This document shows positions 49,663-62,974 of a stretch of DNA of 64,000 bases, piece by piece. The stretch is from Parvularcula mediterranea (GTDB lineage: Bacteria; Pseudomonadota; Alphaproteobacteria; Caulobacterales; Parvularculaceae), in assembly GCF_013085255.1 (NCBI RefSeq), contig NZ_JABFCX010000003.1, forward strand, positions 310,001-374,000, in the 5' to 3' direction. The position numbers and the translations under genes were made by a program. Under the pieces are notes generated by a model. That model did no database searches, had not been told where the DNA came from, and saw only the letters and a program-made list of their open reading frames with translations. Position 1 is the stretch's first letter. Each line of letters opens with the position of its first letter.

Positions 49663-51732
49663 GTGGCTGATCGCGGGAGAGATGCCTCTGCCCCGTGGCG
49701 GGTCAGGCTTTGCGGCATGCTCGGAAAGCCAGCAGACGGAGCGCTGCGCATCGGGATCGTCGCCCCAGGGGTCTGGCGACGGCGGAAGCGGCTTGCCGAG
49801 CTCATGGGCCCGGACGTCGCGTTCAGTTTCGGCATGGTCGGCGGCTGCGACGCCATCGCTGGCTGGGGCCTTAAGGGTGATGGCCGTCAGAGGGCGGAAG
49901 ATCTTGGCAAGCCCTATCTCGCCCTCGAAGACGCTTTTATCGCCAAGGTTGGCGGCGATGAGAAACGCTTTGGCCTTCTGGGCCTCGCGGTCGACCCGGT
50001 CGGGATCTATTACGACGCTTCGCAACCATCCTTCGTTGAGGAGCTGATCGCGGCGAGCGCAGACCACCCCGCTACGACGAACCTCGTGCCGCTCATCCGC
50101 GAGTTGGGTATTTCAAAGTTCAACCCGTTAGGCTCCGAAGCCATGGAGGGCGTGCCGGACGGGCTCGATTACGACGCCATCGTCGTCGACCAGATCGCAG
50201 GCGACCTTTCCATCGCGGGTGGCCTCGCGAAGGCTGAAGATTTCGAGCGCATGCTGACCGCTGCCATCGACGTCCACGGCGCCTCGCGCGTCGCGGTCAA
50301 GCTCCACCCCTATGACGGCGTAGGCGGACGAACAGGCCATCTCGGCGAGCTGGCCAAGCGCCACGGTCTCACCACCCTGCCCCATCGCGGAAACTGGATG
50401 ACGTATGCGGAGCGTGCGAGCCGCGTCTACGTGGTCTCGTCGAACGCAGGGCTAGAAGCGCTGATCGCCGGAGCGGACGTCAGCTGCTTCGGCACCCCCT
50501 TCTTCGGAGGCTGGGGCCTGACCGAAGATGTGCAGCCCGTCAGCAGAAGAACGGCGAGGCCGACACTCTCCCAACTCTGCCAGGCCGTCTACGGAGAGTA
50601 TGGACGCTATTGGTCGCCATCCCTTGAGAGACAGGCGACCGTCGCGGAGCTGGGGCACTTCATCGAAGCGCAACGAAAGCAGGCCAGCGTCTTCCGGAGC
50701 GGCCTATCCCTCCACGGCGTGCAGAAGCTGAAGCGCAGCCACATCGCGCCGTTCGTGGAGCCTGCCGGAGATCTCAGCATCGTGCCTAAGATCGCGCCCA
50801 GCGATGCACCCTCGGCGCGCGAAGGGGTTTGGGCATCACGGGCGATCAAGGATGAAGCGGCAGACCGTCAGTGGGCAGAGCGCGAGCGGTTGTTTGTGGA
50901 GGACGGGTTCCTGCGCTCGGCGGGTCTCGGCGCTGATTTGATCCGCCCCGCGTCCCTCGTCTTTGACGAGCAGGGGATCTACTTCGACCCGTCGCGACTC
51001 AGCGACCTCGAAACCATGCTGCGCGAGCGTGACTTGACGGAGCGTGAGAAGCGGCGCGGGGCCAACATCCTCCGCCTCCTGAAGGATACCCGCGTCAGCA
51101 AGTACAATGTCGGCGGCTCCCTCCCCGGTATCGAGCGGGACGGCCGCCCAGTCATTCTCGTTCCTGGCCAGGTGGAGAATGACGCCTCGATCCTGCGAGG
51201 CGCAGGCGAGGTCCGAACCAACAGGGGCCTTCTTCTCTCCGCGCGTGAAGCGCAACCGGACGCCCTGATCCTCTACAAACCGCACCCGGATGTAGAACAG
51301 GCCGGCAGGCCGGGTCATGTTCCCGATGCTGAAGAGATCGCCGACCACGTTCTGAGCGACGTGCACCCCGCGGACGCCATCGACGCCTGCGATGAGCTTC
51401 ACACCATGACGTCGCTCATGGGGTTCGAGGCACTGATCCGCGGCAAGGCTGTACGTACTTACGGCGCCCCCTTTTATGCCGGGTGGGGCCTCACCGAAGA
51501 CGATGCCGAGATGCCGCGGCGCGGATGCCAACGCTCAATCGAAGAGCTCGTCTATCTCAGCCTCGTTGCCTATCCGCACTATGTCAGCCCCAAGACCTTT
51601 GTGCCTTGCGGCCCGGAAGACGTCATCGAACTACTCGCCGGATCAGGGCCCGCGAAGCCTTCCGTCCCCGGAGCACGCGCTGCGCTCCGCCTCTGGCGAA
51701 AGCTCAGGACTGCACCGGACTATCTCAGATAA
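49663..51732 (+). CDS. kpsC: Capsular polysaccharide biosynthesis protein, KpsC-type (dual Kdo transferase)
   Basis: KpsC contains two tandem glycosyltransferase modules and, with KpsS, builds the beta-Kdo linker on the phospholipid anchor. The 689-residue protein shows the internal duplication: IGIVAPGVWRRRKRLAEL and later a second half. Paired motifs include CFGTPFFGGWGLTEDVQP (first) and TYGAPFYAGWGLTEDDAE (second), and VKLHPYDG (first) with LYKPHPDVE (second). The likely start is GTG at 49663, with an in-frame ATG at 49717 as the alternative. It follows kpsD by six bases and meets rfbA convergently. Confidence 0.93.
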   Translation: MADRGRDASAPWRVRLCGMLGKPADGALRIGIVAPGVWRRRKRLAELMGPDVAFSFGMVGGCDAIAGWGLKGDGRQRAEDLGKPYLALEDAFIAKVGGDEKRFGLLGLAVDPVGIYYDASQPSFVEELIAASADHPATTNLVPLIRELGISKFNPLGSEAMEGVPDGLDYDAIVVDQIAGDLSIAGGLAKAEDFERMLTAAIDVHGASRVAVKLHPYDGVGGRTGHLGELAKRHGLTTLPHRGNWMTYAERASRVYVVSSNAGLEALIAGADVSCFGTPFFGGWGLTEDVQPVSRRTARPTLSQLCQAVYGEYGRYWSPSLERQATVAELGHFIEAQRKQASVFRSGLSLHGVQKLKRSHIAPFVEPAGDLSIVPKIAPSDAPSAREGVWASRAIKDEAADRQWAERERLFVEDGFLRSAGLGADLIRPASLVFDEQGIYFDPSRLSDLETMLRERDLTEREKRRGANILRLLKDTRVSKYNVGGSLPGIERDGRPVILVPGQVENDASILRGAGEVRTNRGLLLSAREAQPDALILYKPHPDVEQAGRPGHVPDAEEIADHVLSDVHPADAIDACDELHTMTSLMGFEALIRGKAVRTYGAPFYAGWGLTEDDAEMPRRGCQRSIEELVYLSLVAYPHYVSPKTFVPCGPEDVIELLAGSGPAKPSVPGARAALRLWRKLRTAPDYLR

Positions 51733-52599
51733 TCAGCCGTGCTCGGCGACGTCGTGGAGATAGGTCTTGTAGTCGTTCTTGAAGGCGTCCGCGAGCTTGA
51801 GCAGCGCGTCCTTCGTGATGAAGCCTTTGCGGAATGCCACCTCTTCAGGGCAGGCGATCTTGAACCGCTGGCGCGCCTCAAGCGTTTGCACAAACTGGCT
51901 GGCCTGCAGAAGGCCGTCGAAGGTGCCTGCGTCGAGCCAGGCCGTGCCGCGCGCAAGCTGGCTGACGTTCAGCGTACCGCGCTGGAGGTATTCGTCATTG
52001 ATCGATGTGATCTCAAGCTCTCCGCGCGCGGAAGGCTTCACGTTCTTCGCGATCTCGGTGACGTCCTTGTCGTAGAAATAGAGGCCGGTGACTGCCCAGT
52101 CGCTCTTGGGGTTCTTCGGCTTTTCCTCGATCGAGAGAGCCTTCCCGTCCGCGTCGATTTCGACCACGCCGAAGGCCTCTGGGTCGGGCACGCGGTAGGC
52201 GAAGACGACAGCGCCGTCCTCGATTTTTCCAGCCTTCTGGAGCTCGCCCGACAGGCCAGCGCCGTAGAACATGTTGTCGCCGAGTGCGAGGGCGCAGGGC
52301 TGTCCGCCTACGAAATCTTCGCCGATAATGAAGGCCTCGGCGAGGCCGCGCGGCTCGTCCTGAATGGCGTATTCGAAGCGCACACCCCACTGCGAACCGT
52401 CACCGAGAAGCTGCTTATAGAGGTCCATCATCTCAGGCGTCGCAATCAGGAGGATGTCGCGAATGCCTGCGAGCATAAGCGTCGTGATCGGATGATAGAC
52501 CATAGGCTTGTCGTAAACAGGCAACAGCTGCTTCGAGATTGCGCGGGTGATCGGGTAGAGGCGCGTGCCGTGCCCGCCTGCAAGGATGATGCCCTTCAT
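51733..52599 (-). CDS. rfbA: Glucose-1-phosphate thymidylyltransferase
   Basis: RfbA (RmlA) makes dTDP-glucose from dTTP and glucose-1-phosphate, the first dTDP-L-rhamnose step. The 288-residue protein has the nucleotidyltransferase signature [20 protein letters not shown], the [16 protein letters not shown] block, [14 protein letters not shown] and [36 protein letters not shown] completes the family pattern. It is the last gene of rfbC-B-D-A and lies directly against the convergent kpsC stop. Confidence 0.96.
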   Translation of the reverse strand: MKGIILAGGHGTRLYPITRAISKQLLPVYDKPMVYHPITTLMLAGIRDILLIATPEMMDLYKQLLGDGSQWGVRFEYAIQDEPRGLAEAFIIGEDFVGGQPCALALGDNMFYGAGLSGELQKAGKIEDGAVVFAYRVPDPEAFGVVEIDADGKALSIEEKPKNPKSDWAVTGLYFYDKDVTEIAKNVKPSARGELEITSINDEYLQRGTLNVSQLARGTAWLDAGTFDGLLQASQFVQTLEARQRFKIACPEEVAFRKGFITKDALLKLADAFKNDYKTYLHDVAEHG

Positions 52600-52601
52600 G
52601 G

Positions 52602-53492
52602 TCAGTCAGTCTCCTGAAGAACGCGCCGGACGATCCCCGGCACGGGTTCGCGCCAATCCGGGAGGCGGACGCCGAAGGCCTCCTCGAGGGCGCTGGAATT
52701 GAGAACGGAATAGGTCGGCCGCTTGGCCGGGGTCGGATAGTCCGATGACGGAATTCGCGTGACGCTGGCCGTAGGCCCACCAGCCTCGGCGCTCGCCTCG
52801 AAGATGGCCTGGGTGAAGTCGGCCCAGACCCCCTCACCGCTCGCGGCCATGTGGTAGGTGCCGAAAGCAGCGCCATCCTTCATCTTCGGAGCGAGCTTCA
52901 GGAGCGCCTCGGCGATGTCGTGAGAGCTGGTCGGCGCGCCGCTCTGATCGGCAACGACGGACAGCTCATCGCGTCCATCAGCCACCCGCAGCATGGTCTT
53001 GAGGAAGTTCTTTCCGTAAGCACCGTAAACCCAAGCCGTCCTGAGGATCAGGTGCTCCGGGTTCGCATCCGCTACTGCCATCTCACCCGCTAGCTTCGAC
53101 GCGCCATAGACGCCCAGCGGGTCAGTCGGATCGCTCTCGACGTAGGGACGCTCGCCTTCGCCGTTGAAGACGTAGTCCGTAGAGATATGAATGATCGGGA
53201 TGCCCTGCGCCGCCGAAGCCTCCGCCAGATGGCGTGGCCCTGTCTCGTTGCCGGCATAGGCGGCTTCACGGTCCTGCTCTGCCTGATCGACAGCGGTGTA
53301 GGCCGCAGCATTGATCAGGACGTCAGGCTTCTCGCGGGCGAGCGCTGCGTCGACACTGGCACGGTCGGCAATGTCGAGGTCAGGCCTGCCGAGGCAGACG
53401 AGTTTCACGTCATCGCGCCCTTCCGCGGCTTCGGCTAGCGAGCGGGCGACCTGGCCAGAGCGACCGGCAACGAGGATCTTCAGCACACTCAT
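52602..53492 (-). CDS. rfbD: dTDP-4-dehydrorhamnose reductase
   Basis: RfbD (RmlD) reduces dTDP-4-keto-L-rhamnose to dTDP-L-rhamnose with NAD(P)H. The 296-residue short-chain-type fold has [18 protein letters not shown] at the nucleotide site, [30 protein letters not shown], and the catalytic YGASKLAGE. The C-terminal [20 protein letters not shown] block is conserved in RmlD. It overlaps the end of rfbB by four bases. Confidence 0.95.
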   Translation of the reverse strand: MSVLKILVAGRSGQVARSLAEAAEGRDDVKLVCLGRPDLDIADRASVDAALAREKPDVLINAAAYTAVDQAEQDREAAYAGNETGPRHLAEASAAQGIPIIHISTDYVFNGEGERPYVESDPTDPLGVYGASKLAGEMAVADANPEHLILRTAWVYGAYGKNFLKTMLRVADGRDELSVVADQSGAPTSSHDIAEALLKLAPKMKDGAAFGTYHMAASGEGVWADFTQAIFEASAEAGGPTASVTRIPSSDYPTPAKRPTYSVLNSSALEEAFGVRLPDWREPVPGIVRRVLQETD

Positions 53493-54544
53493 TTCTTGTC
53501 GATCAGGCCGAGACGCTTGCCGTCATAGACCTTGGCCCTGAGGGGTGCCCACCATTCCTCGTTGGCGAGATACCAGTCGATCGTCTGGGCGATGCCTGTG
53601 TCGAAATTGTACTGCGCCTTCCAGCCAAGCTCATCTTCGAGCTTCGTCGCGTCGATGGCGTAGCGCTGGTCGTGACCGGGGCGGTCTTGAACGAATTTGA
53701 TTAGCTCACGGCGAGGGGTGTTGGCCTGCAGCTTCTCATCGAGCGCATCACAAATCGTGTGCACGACCTGCAGGTTCGTTCGCTCGTTCCTGCCGCCGAC
53801 ATTATAGCCCTCGCCAAGACGGCCCTTCGTCAGGATCATGTAGAGCGCGCGCGCATGGTCATCGACGTGGAGCCAGTCGCGGATGTTCTGACCATCGCCA
53901 TAGACGGGCAGCTCTTTGCCCTCCTTGGCGTTGAGGATCATCAGTGGCATGAGCTTTTCGGGGAACTGGAACGGCCCGTAATTGTTCGAGCAGTTCGACA
54001 GCACGACCGGCAGGCCATAGGTTCTATGCCATGCCATGGCGAGGTGGTCCGAAGCCGCCTTCGACGCCGAATAGGGCGACGACGGATCATAGGCCGTGGT
54101 CTCGTGGAACAGCCCTTCTGCACCCAGTGATCCGTAGACTTCGTCGGTCGAGATATGGTGGAAGCGGAACGCTTCCTTCTCCGGATCACCGAGCTCGTTC
54201 CAGTAGCCGCGCGCTGCTTCGAGAAGCTGGTAGGTCCCCATGATGTTGGTCTCGATGAAAGCCTGGCTGCCCGAGATCGAGCGGTCCACATGGCTCTCCG
54301 CCGCGAGGTGCATCACGTGGGTGGGCCTCTCATCGGCAAAGAGTTTCTGCATCGCCGCGGCGTCGCAGATATCGAGCTGGAGAAACTTGTAGCGCGGGTC
54401 CTGATCGACGCTTTTCAGCGTGTCTAGGTTCGCAGCATAGGTGAGCTTGTCGACGTTCACGACCTCGGCGTCGGTGTCGGCGATCAGGTGGCGGATGACC
54501 GCCGAACCGATGAACCCTGCGCCGCCGGTGACGATGATCTTCAT
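53489..54544 (-). CDS. rfbB: dTDP-glucose 4,6-dehydratase
   Basis: RfbB (RmlB) converts dTDP-glucose to the 4-keto-6-deoxy sugar. The 351-residue extended short-chain dehydrogenase has [16 protein letters not shown], the [14 protein letters not shown] block, [13 protein letters not shown], the catalytic [11 protein letters not shown], and [17 protein letters not shown]. All are typical of RmlB. It lies between rfbC (three bases) and rfbD (four-base overlap) in one operon. Confidence 0.97.
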   Translation of the reverse strand: MKIIVTGGAGFIGSAVIRHLIADTDAEVVNVDKLTYAANLDTLKSVDQDPRYKFLQLDICDAAAMQKLFADERPTHVMHLAAESHVDRSISGSQAFIETNIMGTYQLLEAARGYWNELGDPEKEAFRFHHISTDEVYGSLGAEGLFHETTAYDPSSPYSASKAASDHLAMAWHRTYGLPVVLSNCSNNYGPFQFPEKLMPLMILNAKEGKELPVYGDGQNIRDWLHVDDHARALYMILTKGRLGEGYNVGGRNERTNLQVVHTICDALDEKLQANTPRRELIKFVQDRPGHDQRYAIDATKLEDELGWKAQYNFDTGIAQTIDWYLANEEWWAPLRAKVYDGKRLGLIDKK

Positions 54545-54547
54545 GGG

Positions 54548-55108
54548 TCAGCCCTCGTAGGTGAAGTGTTCGGGAAGCTCCGCGAGCGTCGGATGCTTGG
54601 TGTCTTTGTCAGAGAGGACAGGCTGGCTGCCGCCAAGGCCCCAGTCGATGCCGAGCGCCGGGTCGTCCCATGCAAGGCCGCGATCGGCGTTCGGGTCGTA
54701 ATAGCCCGTCACCTTGTACTGAACTTCCGTGTCGGGGGTCAGGGTGACGAAGCCGTGCGCAAAACCCACCGGCACCCAGAGCTGGTGGCCATTGTCCGCC
54801 GTCAGCTCGGCAGAGACGTGCTGGCCGAAGGTCGGCGAACCTTTTCGGATGTCGACCGCCACATCCAGGATCTTCCCTGCCGTACAGCGGACAAGCTTGC
54901 CCTGGGGCGATGGAGCGATCTGGAAGTGAAGGCCGCGCAGGACCCCCTGATCGCGGCTCAGCGAGTGGTTGTCCTGAACGAACGGCCCCTTGATCCCCGC
55001 ATCATCATAGCGATCCGCATGGAAAGTCTCGGAGAAGAAGCCGCGATGGTCGCCGAACCGCTTGGGTTCGACGAGGATAACATCGGGAATGGCAAGGCGT
55101 GTGAACAT
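54548..55108 (-). CDS. rfbC: dTDP-4-dehydrorhamnose 3,5-epimerase
   Basis: RfbC (RmlC) inverts C3 and C5 of the 4-keto sugar. The 186-residue cupin-fold enzyme has EPKRFGDHRGFFSETFH, the conserved GVLRGLHFQ, VRCTAGKILDVAVDIRKGSP, and VPVGFAHGFVTL. It is the first gene of rfbC-B-D-A. The ATG at 55108 has GGGGAG about nine bases upstream and matches the usual N-terminus (MFTRLAIPDVI); the longer start at 55129 is less likely. Confidence 0.95.
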   Translation of the reverse strand: MFTRLAIPDVILVEPKRFGDHRGFFSETFHADRYDDAGIKGPFVQDNHSLSRDQGVLRGLHFQIAPSPQGKLVRCTAGKILDVAVDIRKGSPTFGQHVSAELTADNGHQLWVPVGFAHGFVTLTPDTEVQYKVTGYYDPNADRGLAWDDPALGIDWGLGGSQPVLSDKDTKHPTLAELPEHFTYEG

Positions 55109-55175
55109 GTTGCTGATCTCCCCTCGCAAGGCCTAAGGCACCTGCTGCGATGCACAAGCCCCTTCCGTGAAAAAA

Positions 55176-56321
55176 TCAGGCGAAGGTTACGCCAGCTTTC
55201 GCATGGAGGCGCTTCAGGAGGTCTTCGCCAAGCGCCGCGGCAGGGGTGAGGATCCCGCCCTCGCCTTCAGGCCTGTCCTCATTGAGGCAGTTTGCGGTCT
55301 CCGAGATCATCTTCGACGTGGAGCCGTAGCCGGGGTCCTTGTCGCCTTTCACGACGCTCTCGAAGCGCTGGCCGTCCTTCGTCGTGCCGATCAGAGCCAG
55401 CTCGAAGAGGCCGTTCTCGCGCTCTTCCTTCGAGGGTCCTTCGCCAGGCTTCGGTCCGTCGTCGCTGGCCATCGACTTGTCAGTAGCCATCGCTTCAGCA
55501 CGCGCCTTGCCCTCATCGCCATCGCCCGTCGGGACCATCTCGTCATACACCAACTCTTCGCCGTAGCTGTGGCCGGTCAGGTAGTTGGTTCGATGGACGT
55601 TCTTCGTGTTGATCGACGCCATGATGAAGGGCGCGAGCCAGGTCTTCTCGGCCTCGTCGTAGCGGACTTCCATACCGTTCGGCTGCATCGGGCCCTTGAA
55701 ACCCGGGCAGAGGGAGAACGGGTTCTTGAGGTCCTTGAGCACCTGTGGATCCTTGAAGGCCGCCGCCATCGTGGCCTTGAAGCTCGCGGCCGTACCGCCT
55801 GAGAAGGTGCCCTTCATGGCCCGGACCAACAGCTTCACGCGCTCGGCGGGAGCACCAGCGCCGGCCTTGGCCTTGTTCTGGACGTGCAGGACGCCGAGGT
55901 CGGACGGGATCGAATCGAACCCGCAGGAGAAGACAATGCGCGACCCGCTGGCCTTGGCTGCGTCATGGGCTTCGCGGATCTTCGCGGCCATCCAGGCAGG
56001 CTCGCCGCAGAGGTCGGCATAGTCGGTGCCGGCGTCGATGCAGGCCTTGAGCAGCTTCTCACCATAGAGCTGATAGGGCCCGACCAATGTCACGATCGTC
56101 TTGGCGCTCTCAGCCATCTTCTTGAGAGCAGCGTCGTCCTCGCCGTCGGCGACGACCAGCGGCGCGTCGATCCCCAGCTCATCGCGGACCTCGGCCAGCT
56201 TGGCCTCGTTGCGGCCCGCCATGGCGAAGCTCTTGTGCCCTGTTTTACCGAGATACTCAGCGACCAGGCGACCCGTGAAACCACTGGCGCCATAGACGAC
56301 GATGTCGAATTCCTTAGCCAT
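55176..56321 (-). CDS. Saccharopine-dehydrogenase-like oxidoreductase (trans-acting enoyl reductase type)
   Basis: A 381-residue Rossmann-fold protein. The N-terminus DIVVYGASGFTGRLVAEYL is the nucleotide-binding loop and SFAMAGRNEAKL supports NADP use. TLVGPYQLYGEKLLKACIDA and the CGFDSIPSDLGVL segment are typical of the saccharopine-dehydrogenase-like family, which includes mycobacterial trans-acting enoyl reductases. Lysine metabolism is not implied. The ATG at 56321 has GAGGAG about eleven bases upstream. The protein seems cytoplasmic; substrate unknown. A 62-base gap separates it from ligA. Confidence 0.8.
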   Translation of the reverse strand: MAKEFDIVVYGASGFTGRLVAEYLGKTGHKSFAMAGRNEAKLAEVRDELGIDAPLVVADGEDDAALKKMAESAKTIVTLVGPYQLYGEKLLKACIDAGTDYADLCGEPAWMAAKIREAHDAAKASGSRIVFSCGFDSIPSDLGVLHVQNKAKAGAGAPAERVKLLVRAMKGTFSGGTAASFKATMAAAFKDPQVLKDLKNPFSLCPGFKGPMQPNGMEVRYDEAEKTWLAPFIMASINTKNVHRTNYLTGHSYGEELVYDEMVPTGDGDEGKARAEAMATDKSMASDDGPKPGEGPSKEERENGLFELALIGTTKDGQRFESVVKGDKDPGYGSTSKMISETANCLNEDRPEGEGGILTPAAALGEDLLKRLHAKAGVTFA

Positions 56322-56383
56322 AAGGCGTCTCCTCTTTTGCCTGTCGGGGTGCGGGTTTTGAGGACCGGAAGCAAGGGGGCGGA

Positions 56384-60192
<3,809 letters not shown>

Positions 60193-60240
60193 ACTTCAGG
60201 ATCCTTGGCCACGCTTCTGCATGACCGTCAATACGGGGGT

Positions 60241-61842
60241 TTAGCCCTTCGGTTTCCGCTTGGCGAAGACAACGCCCTCGTTCCAGGTCGGACGCTCGGG
60301 GTCGTTGGCAATCCGTGTCACGAGATCCGCGGTCAGGGTGGTGAACTTGGCCGCATCCTTCCAATTGATGGGCAGGTCCATGTCATCCGAAGGCTTGTGA
60401 TAGTGCGTCTGCATGAACGTCTGGAAGTTCTGCAGGTTCTCACCCTCCATCCCGCTGAAGAGGAAGAGCGACGGGATGCCCTCCTGCACGAAGCGGTAGT
60501 GGTCCGAACGGACGAAGAGCGACATTTGCGGGACAGGATCGGGCGATGCGTAGAGGTCGACTTCTGCGGCAGCGGCCTTGAACGGCGCTTCGAGCGATGA
60601 ATACTCCATGCCGAACGCGATGATCGAGTTCAGCGGATAGACCAGCACCGGCATGTCAATGTTCACGTTCGCCACGGCCTCATAACCAAGCGAGCCGATG
60701 TTCCGCGCAAGGTGCGCAGCGCCGAGGAGGCCTTTCTCTTCTGCCGTGAGGGCCGCGACGATCACCGTCCGGCGGTTCTCGCCAGCCTCGGCGATCTTGC
60801 GGGCCGCTTCCATGATGATGGCCGTACCCGTCGCATTGTCGAGGGCGCCGTTGTAGATATCGTCCGTCTCCGGATTGCCATCGTCGCGGGTGCCGACATG
60901 GTCGAGGTGCGCGGTCAGGACGATCGCCTCACCCTTTAGCGCAGGATCCGTGCCCGGAATGACGCCGACGACGTTCCACGCGTCGATCGGCTCAGCCTTG
61001 CCGCCGGTTTCAAGGACAGCCGAGGCAGGGAAAGAGAAGTTGATGTTCTCGCCAGCGCGGACTTTCTCAACGACAGCGTCGAAGTCCTGACCCGCATCTT
61101 CAAACATGGACACAGCAGCGTCCTTGCCAAGAAGCGCCGTTGCCAGCGGCTTGGCGTAGCCTTGCCCAAGGCTCACCTGCGTGCGGCCCGGGCGGGCGAA
61201 GTTCGTGAACTGCTGGATCGCGCGACCGTTCGGATCGACGCGCAGGATGCCGATGGCGCCCCGCTCAGCTGCGAAGTTGCGTTTGGTGTCGTTGCGGCGG
61301 AGGTGGACCGAAGCAGGGTTGTCCTCGATCTCCGGCGCGCCGTTGATCATCATGACGATCTTACCGCTGACATCGATACCTCTGTAGGCATCAAGGCCAA
61401 GCTCAGGCGCCACGATGCCGTCACCGACGAAGACGACCTGACCGGCGGCCCGGGCCTCTTCAACACCCATGTCACCGACAGCCGGGAGGAACACGACGTT
61501 CTCGCCAGCGGTCGTCTCGATCGAATTGCCCTTGGAGCTGATCGTCAGGCTGCCATCCGTCGCGCCGAGGTCGACATTGTAGAGCGGCACATTGTGGCGG
61601 TACTCAGGAGCTGCCGGCGCGATACCGCTGCGAGCGTAGAAGCCTGCGACATAGTCCGAAGCCAGCTCATAGCCCTGAGCGCCCGTGTCCCGGCCGCCCA
61701 GCGCGTCGTCCGCGAGATAGGCCACGTGGCTTTTCACCCGCTTGTCGAGAGAGGCGCTGAAAGGGCTGAAGGACGCGCAGGCGCTGAGCCCCGCGGCCAT
61801 GGCGAGGACTGCGGCAGAGCGCAGGATCGTGCGGTTGATCAT
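60241..61842 (-). CDS. M28-family zinc peptidase lipoprotein
   Basis: A 533-residue exported peptidase. The signal AVLAMAAGLSACAS gives a lipobox cysteine near residue 22. A protease-associated insert (about 130-260) precedes the M28 core. The zinc ligands and catalytic residues are visible: LTAHLDHVG, DDIYNGALDNATGTAI, LTAEEKGLLGAAHLA, ANVNIDMP and a late HYHKPSDD. Likely an aminopeptidase acting at the cell surface or in the periplasm. It follows recN upstream by 48 bases and reads in the same direction. Confidence 0.88.
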   Translation of the reverse strand: MINRTILRSAAVLAMAAGLSACASFSPFSASLDKRVKSHVAYLADDALGGRDTGAQGYELASDYVAGFYARSGIAPAAPEYRHNVPLYNVDLGATDGSLTISSKGNSIETTAGENVVFLPAVGDMGVEEARAAGQVVFVGDGIVAPELGLDAYRGIDVSGKIVMMINGAPEIEDNPASVHLRRNDTKRNFAAERGAIGILRVDPNGRAIQQFTNFARPGRTQVSLGQGYAKPLATALLGKDAAVSMFEDAGQDFDAVVEKVRAGENINFSFPASAVLETGGKAEPIDAWNVVGVIPGTDPALKGEAIVLTAHLDHVGTRDDGNPETDDIYNGALDNATGTAIIMEAARKIAEAGENRRTVIVAALTAEEKGLLGAAHLARNIGSLGYEAVANVNIDMPVLVYPLNSIIAFGMEYSSLEAPFKAAAAEVDLYASPDPVPQMSLFVRSDHYRFVQEGIPSLFLFSGMEGENLQNFQTFMQTHYHKPSDDMDLPINWKDAAKFTTLTADLVTRIANDPERPTWNEGVVFAKRKPKG

Positions 61843-61949
61843 GAAAACCGTCTCCGAAGACTGGAACTTGCGAGGCTAGCTAGCCGCTGGCGGCTCCTGC
61901 GTCCATGCGTCGGGGAGGCCCGCCGCGCCGCAACGCCTATCTCCCCACC

Positions 61950-62117
61950 ATGAGAAAGCGCGGCAAACAGGTGGCGAAGAGCAACCTCCCCGAAAAGACC
62001 TGCCCGGTCTGCGACCGCCCGTTCACGTGGCGGAAGAAGTGGGAAAAGGTCTGGGACGAGGTCGTCTACTGCTCCGAACGCTGCCGCCGTGACAAGAAAG
62101 GCAAGGCTTCCGCATGA
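61950..62117 (+). CDS. DUF2256 small zinc-binding protein
   Basis: A 55-residue basic protein. Cysteines are arranged as CPVCDRPF...YCSERCRR, a four-cysteine zinc site, with the [12 protein letters not shown] block typical of DUF2256. Its function is unknown; the family is often found beside photolyase/cryptochrome or SDR genes. The ATG at 61950 is preferred to the start at 61905 since family members begin there. It overlaps the SDR gene by four bases (ATGA), so they are expressed together. Confidence 0.8.
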   Translation: MRKRGKQVAKSNLPEKTCPVCDRPFTWRKKWEKVWDEVVYCSERCRRDKKGKASA

Positions 62118-62845
62118 GCGCACTGACAAGCTTCCCGCAGGGGTTTCGCGCCGCCGTCTGGGGCGCATCGGGCGGCATAGGCCGGGCCTTCGCGAACCAC
62201 CTCGCGGAAGACCCGGCCTGCGGTGAGGTCGTGACCCTCTCGCGCTCGGGGACAGGGGCAGGAGCGAGGCACGTCACCTATGACCCCGCGGACGAGCCCT
62301 CCCTCAAGGTTGCCGCGGAGGAAGCTGCGGCAGGAAACCCGCTTCACCTCGTCATTGTCGCCACGGGCACGCTCCATTCCGACAGCTACCAGCCGGAAAA
62401 GGCGCTGCGGCAGCTCGAGGAAGACGCCTTCCTCGAAGTGATGCGCATCAACGCCCTGCTTCCCGCGCTCATCGCGAAAGCAAGCGTCAATCATCTGGAC
62501 AAGGAGCGTTCGGTCTTCGCAGCGCTCTCGGCAAGGGTGGGCTCGATCTCCGACAACAGGCTCGGCGGCTGGCACAGCTACCGCGCGTCGAAATCAGCGC
62601 TCAACATGCTGCTCAGGAACATCGCCATCGAAACCGCCCGCAGGAACAAGGGCGCAGTCATCGCCGGTATCCATCCGGGTACGGTGGATACGGGCCTATC
62701 CGAGCCCTTCCAGGGCAACGTTCCGGAAGGCAAGCTCTTCACGCCTGAGTACTCAGCAGGCGAAATGCTGAAAACCCTCGACGGCCTGACGCCGGAAAAC
62801 TCAGGCGATTGCTTCGACTATGCGGGCAAGCGGATCGAATTTTGA
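62114..62845 (+). CDS. Short-chain dehydrogenase/reductase (C-factor-like SDR)
   Basis: A 243-residue SDR. The nucleotide loop reads [16 protein letters not shown], a variant of T-G-x-x-x-G-I-G. [12 protein letters not shown] is the N-A-G-like block, [11 protein letters not shown] the catalytic serine region, and YRASKSAL gives the catalytic Tyr and Lys. The sequence resembles the C-factor group of myxobacterial signalling proteins, but a metabolic reductase is as likely. It is coupled to the DUF2256 gene and is followed 12 bases later by the opposite-strand tRNA-Val. Confidence 0.85.
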   Translation: MSALTSFPQGFRAAVWGASGGIGRAFANHLAEDPACGEVVTLSRSGTGAGARHVTYDPADEPSLKVAAEEAAAGNPLHLVIVATGTLHSDSYQPEKALRQLEEDAFLEVMRINALLPALIAKASVNHLDKERSVFAALSARVGSISDNRLGGWHSYRASKSALNMLLRNIAIETARRNKGAVIAGIHPGTVDTGLSEPFQGNVPEGKLFTPEYSAGEMLKTLDGLTPENSGDCFDYAGKRIEF

Positions 62846-62856
62846 GATAAGGCCGG

Positions 62857-62931
62857 TGGTGCGCGTACCAAGGATCGAACTTGGGACCCCTTCGATGTCA
62901 ACGAAGTGCTCTACCGCTGAGCTATACGCGC
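62857..62931 (-). tRNA. tRNA-Val (anticodon GAC)
   Basis: On the reverse strand the acceptor GCGCGTA pairs with TACGCGC, followed by A and encoded CCA. The anticodon arm CTTCG-TTGACAT-CGAAG reads GAC. The D arm AGCTCAGCGGTAGAGC and the T arm are standard; 75 bases. Confidence 0.96.
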
Positions 62932-62974
62932 TGAACCGCCGGAAGCGCGGCAATAGCGAAACAGGTGAGGCGGC

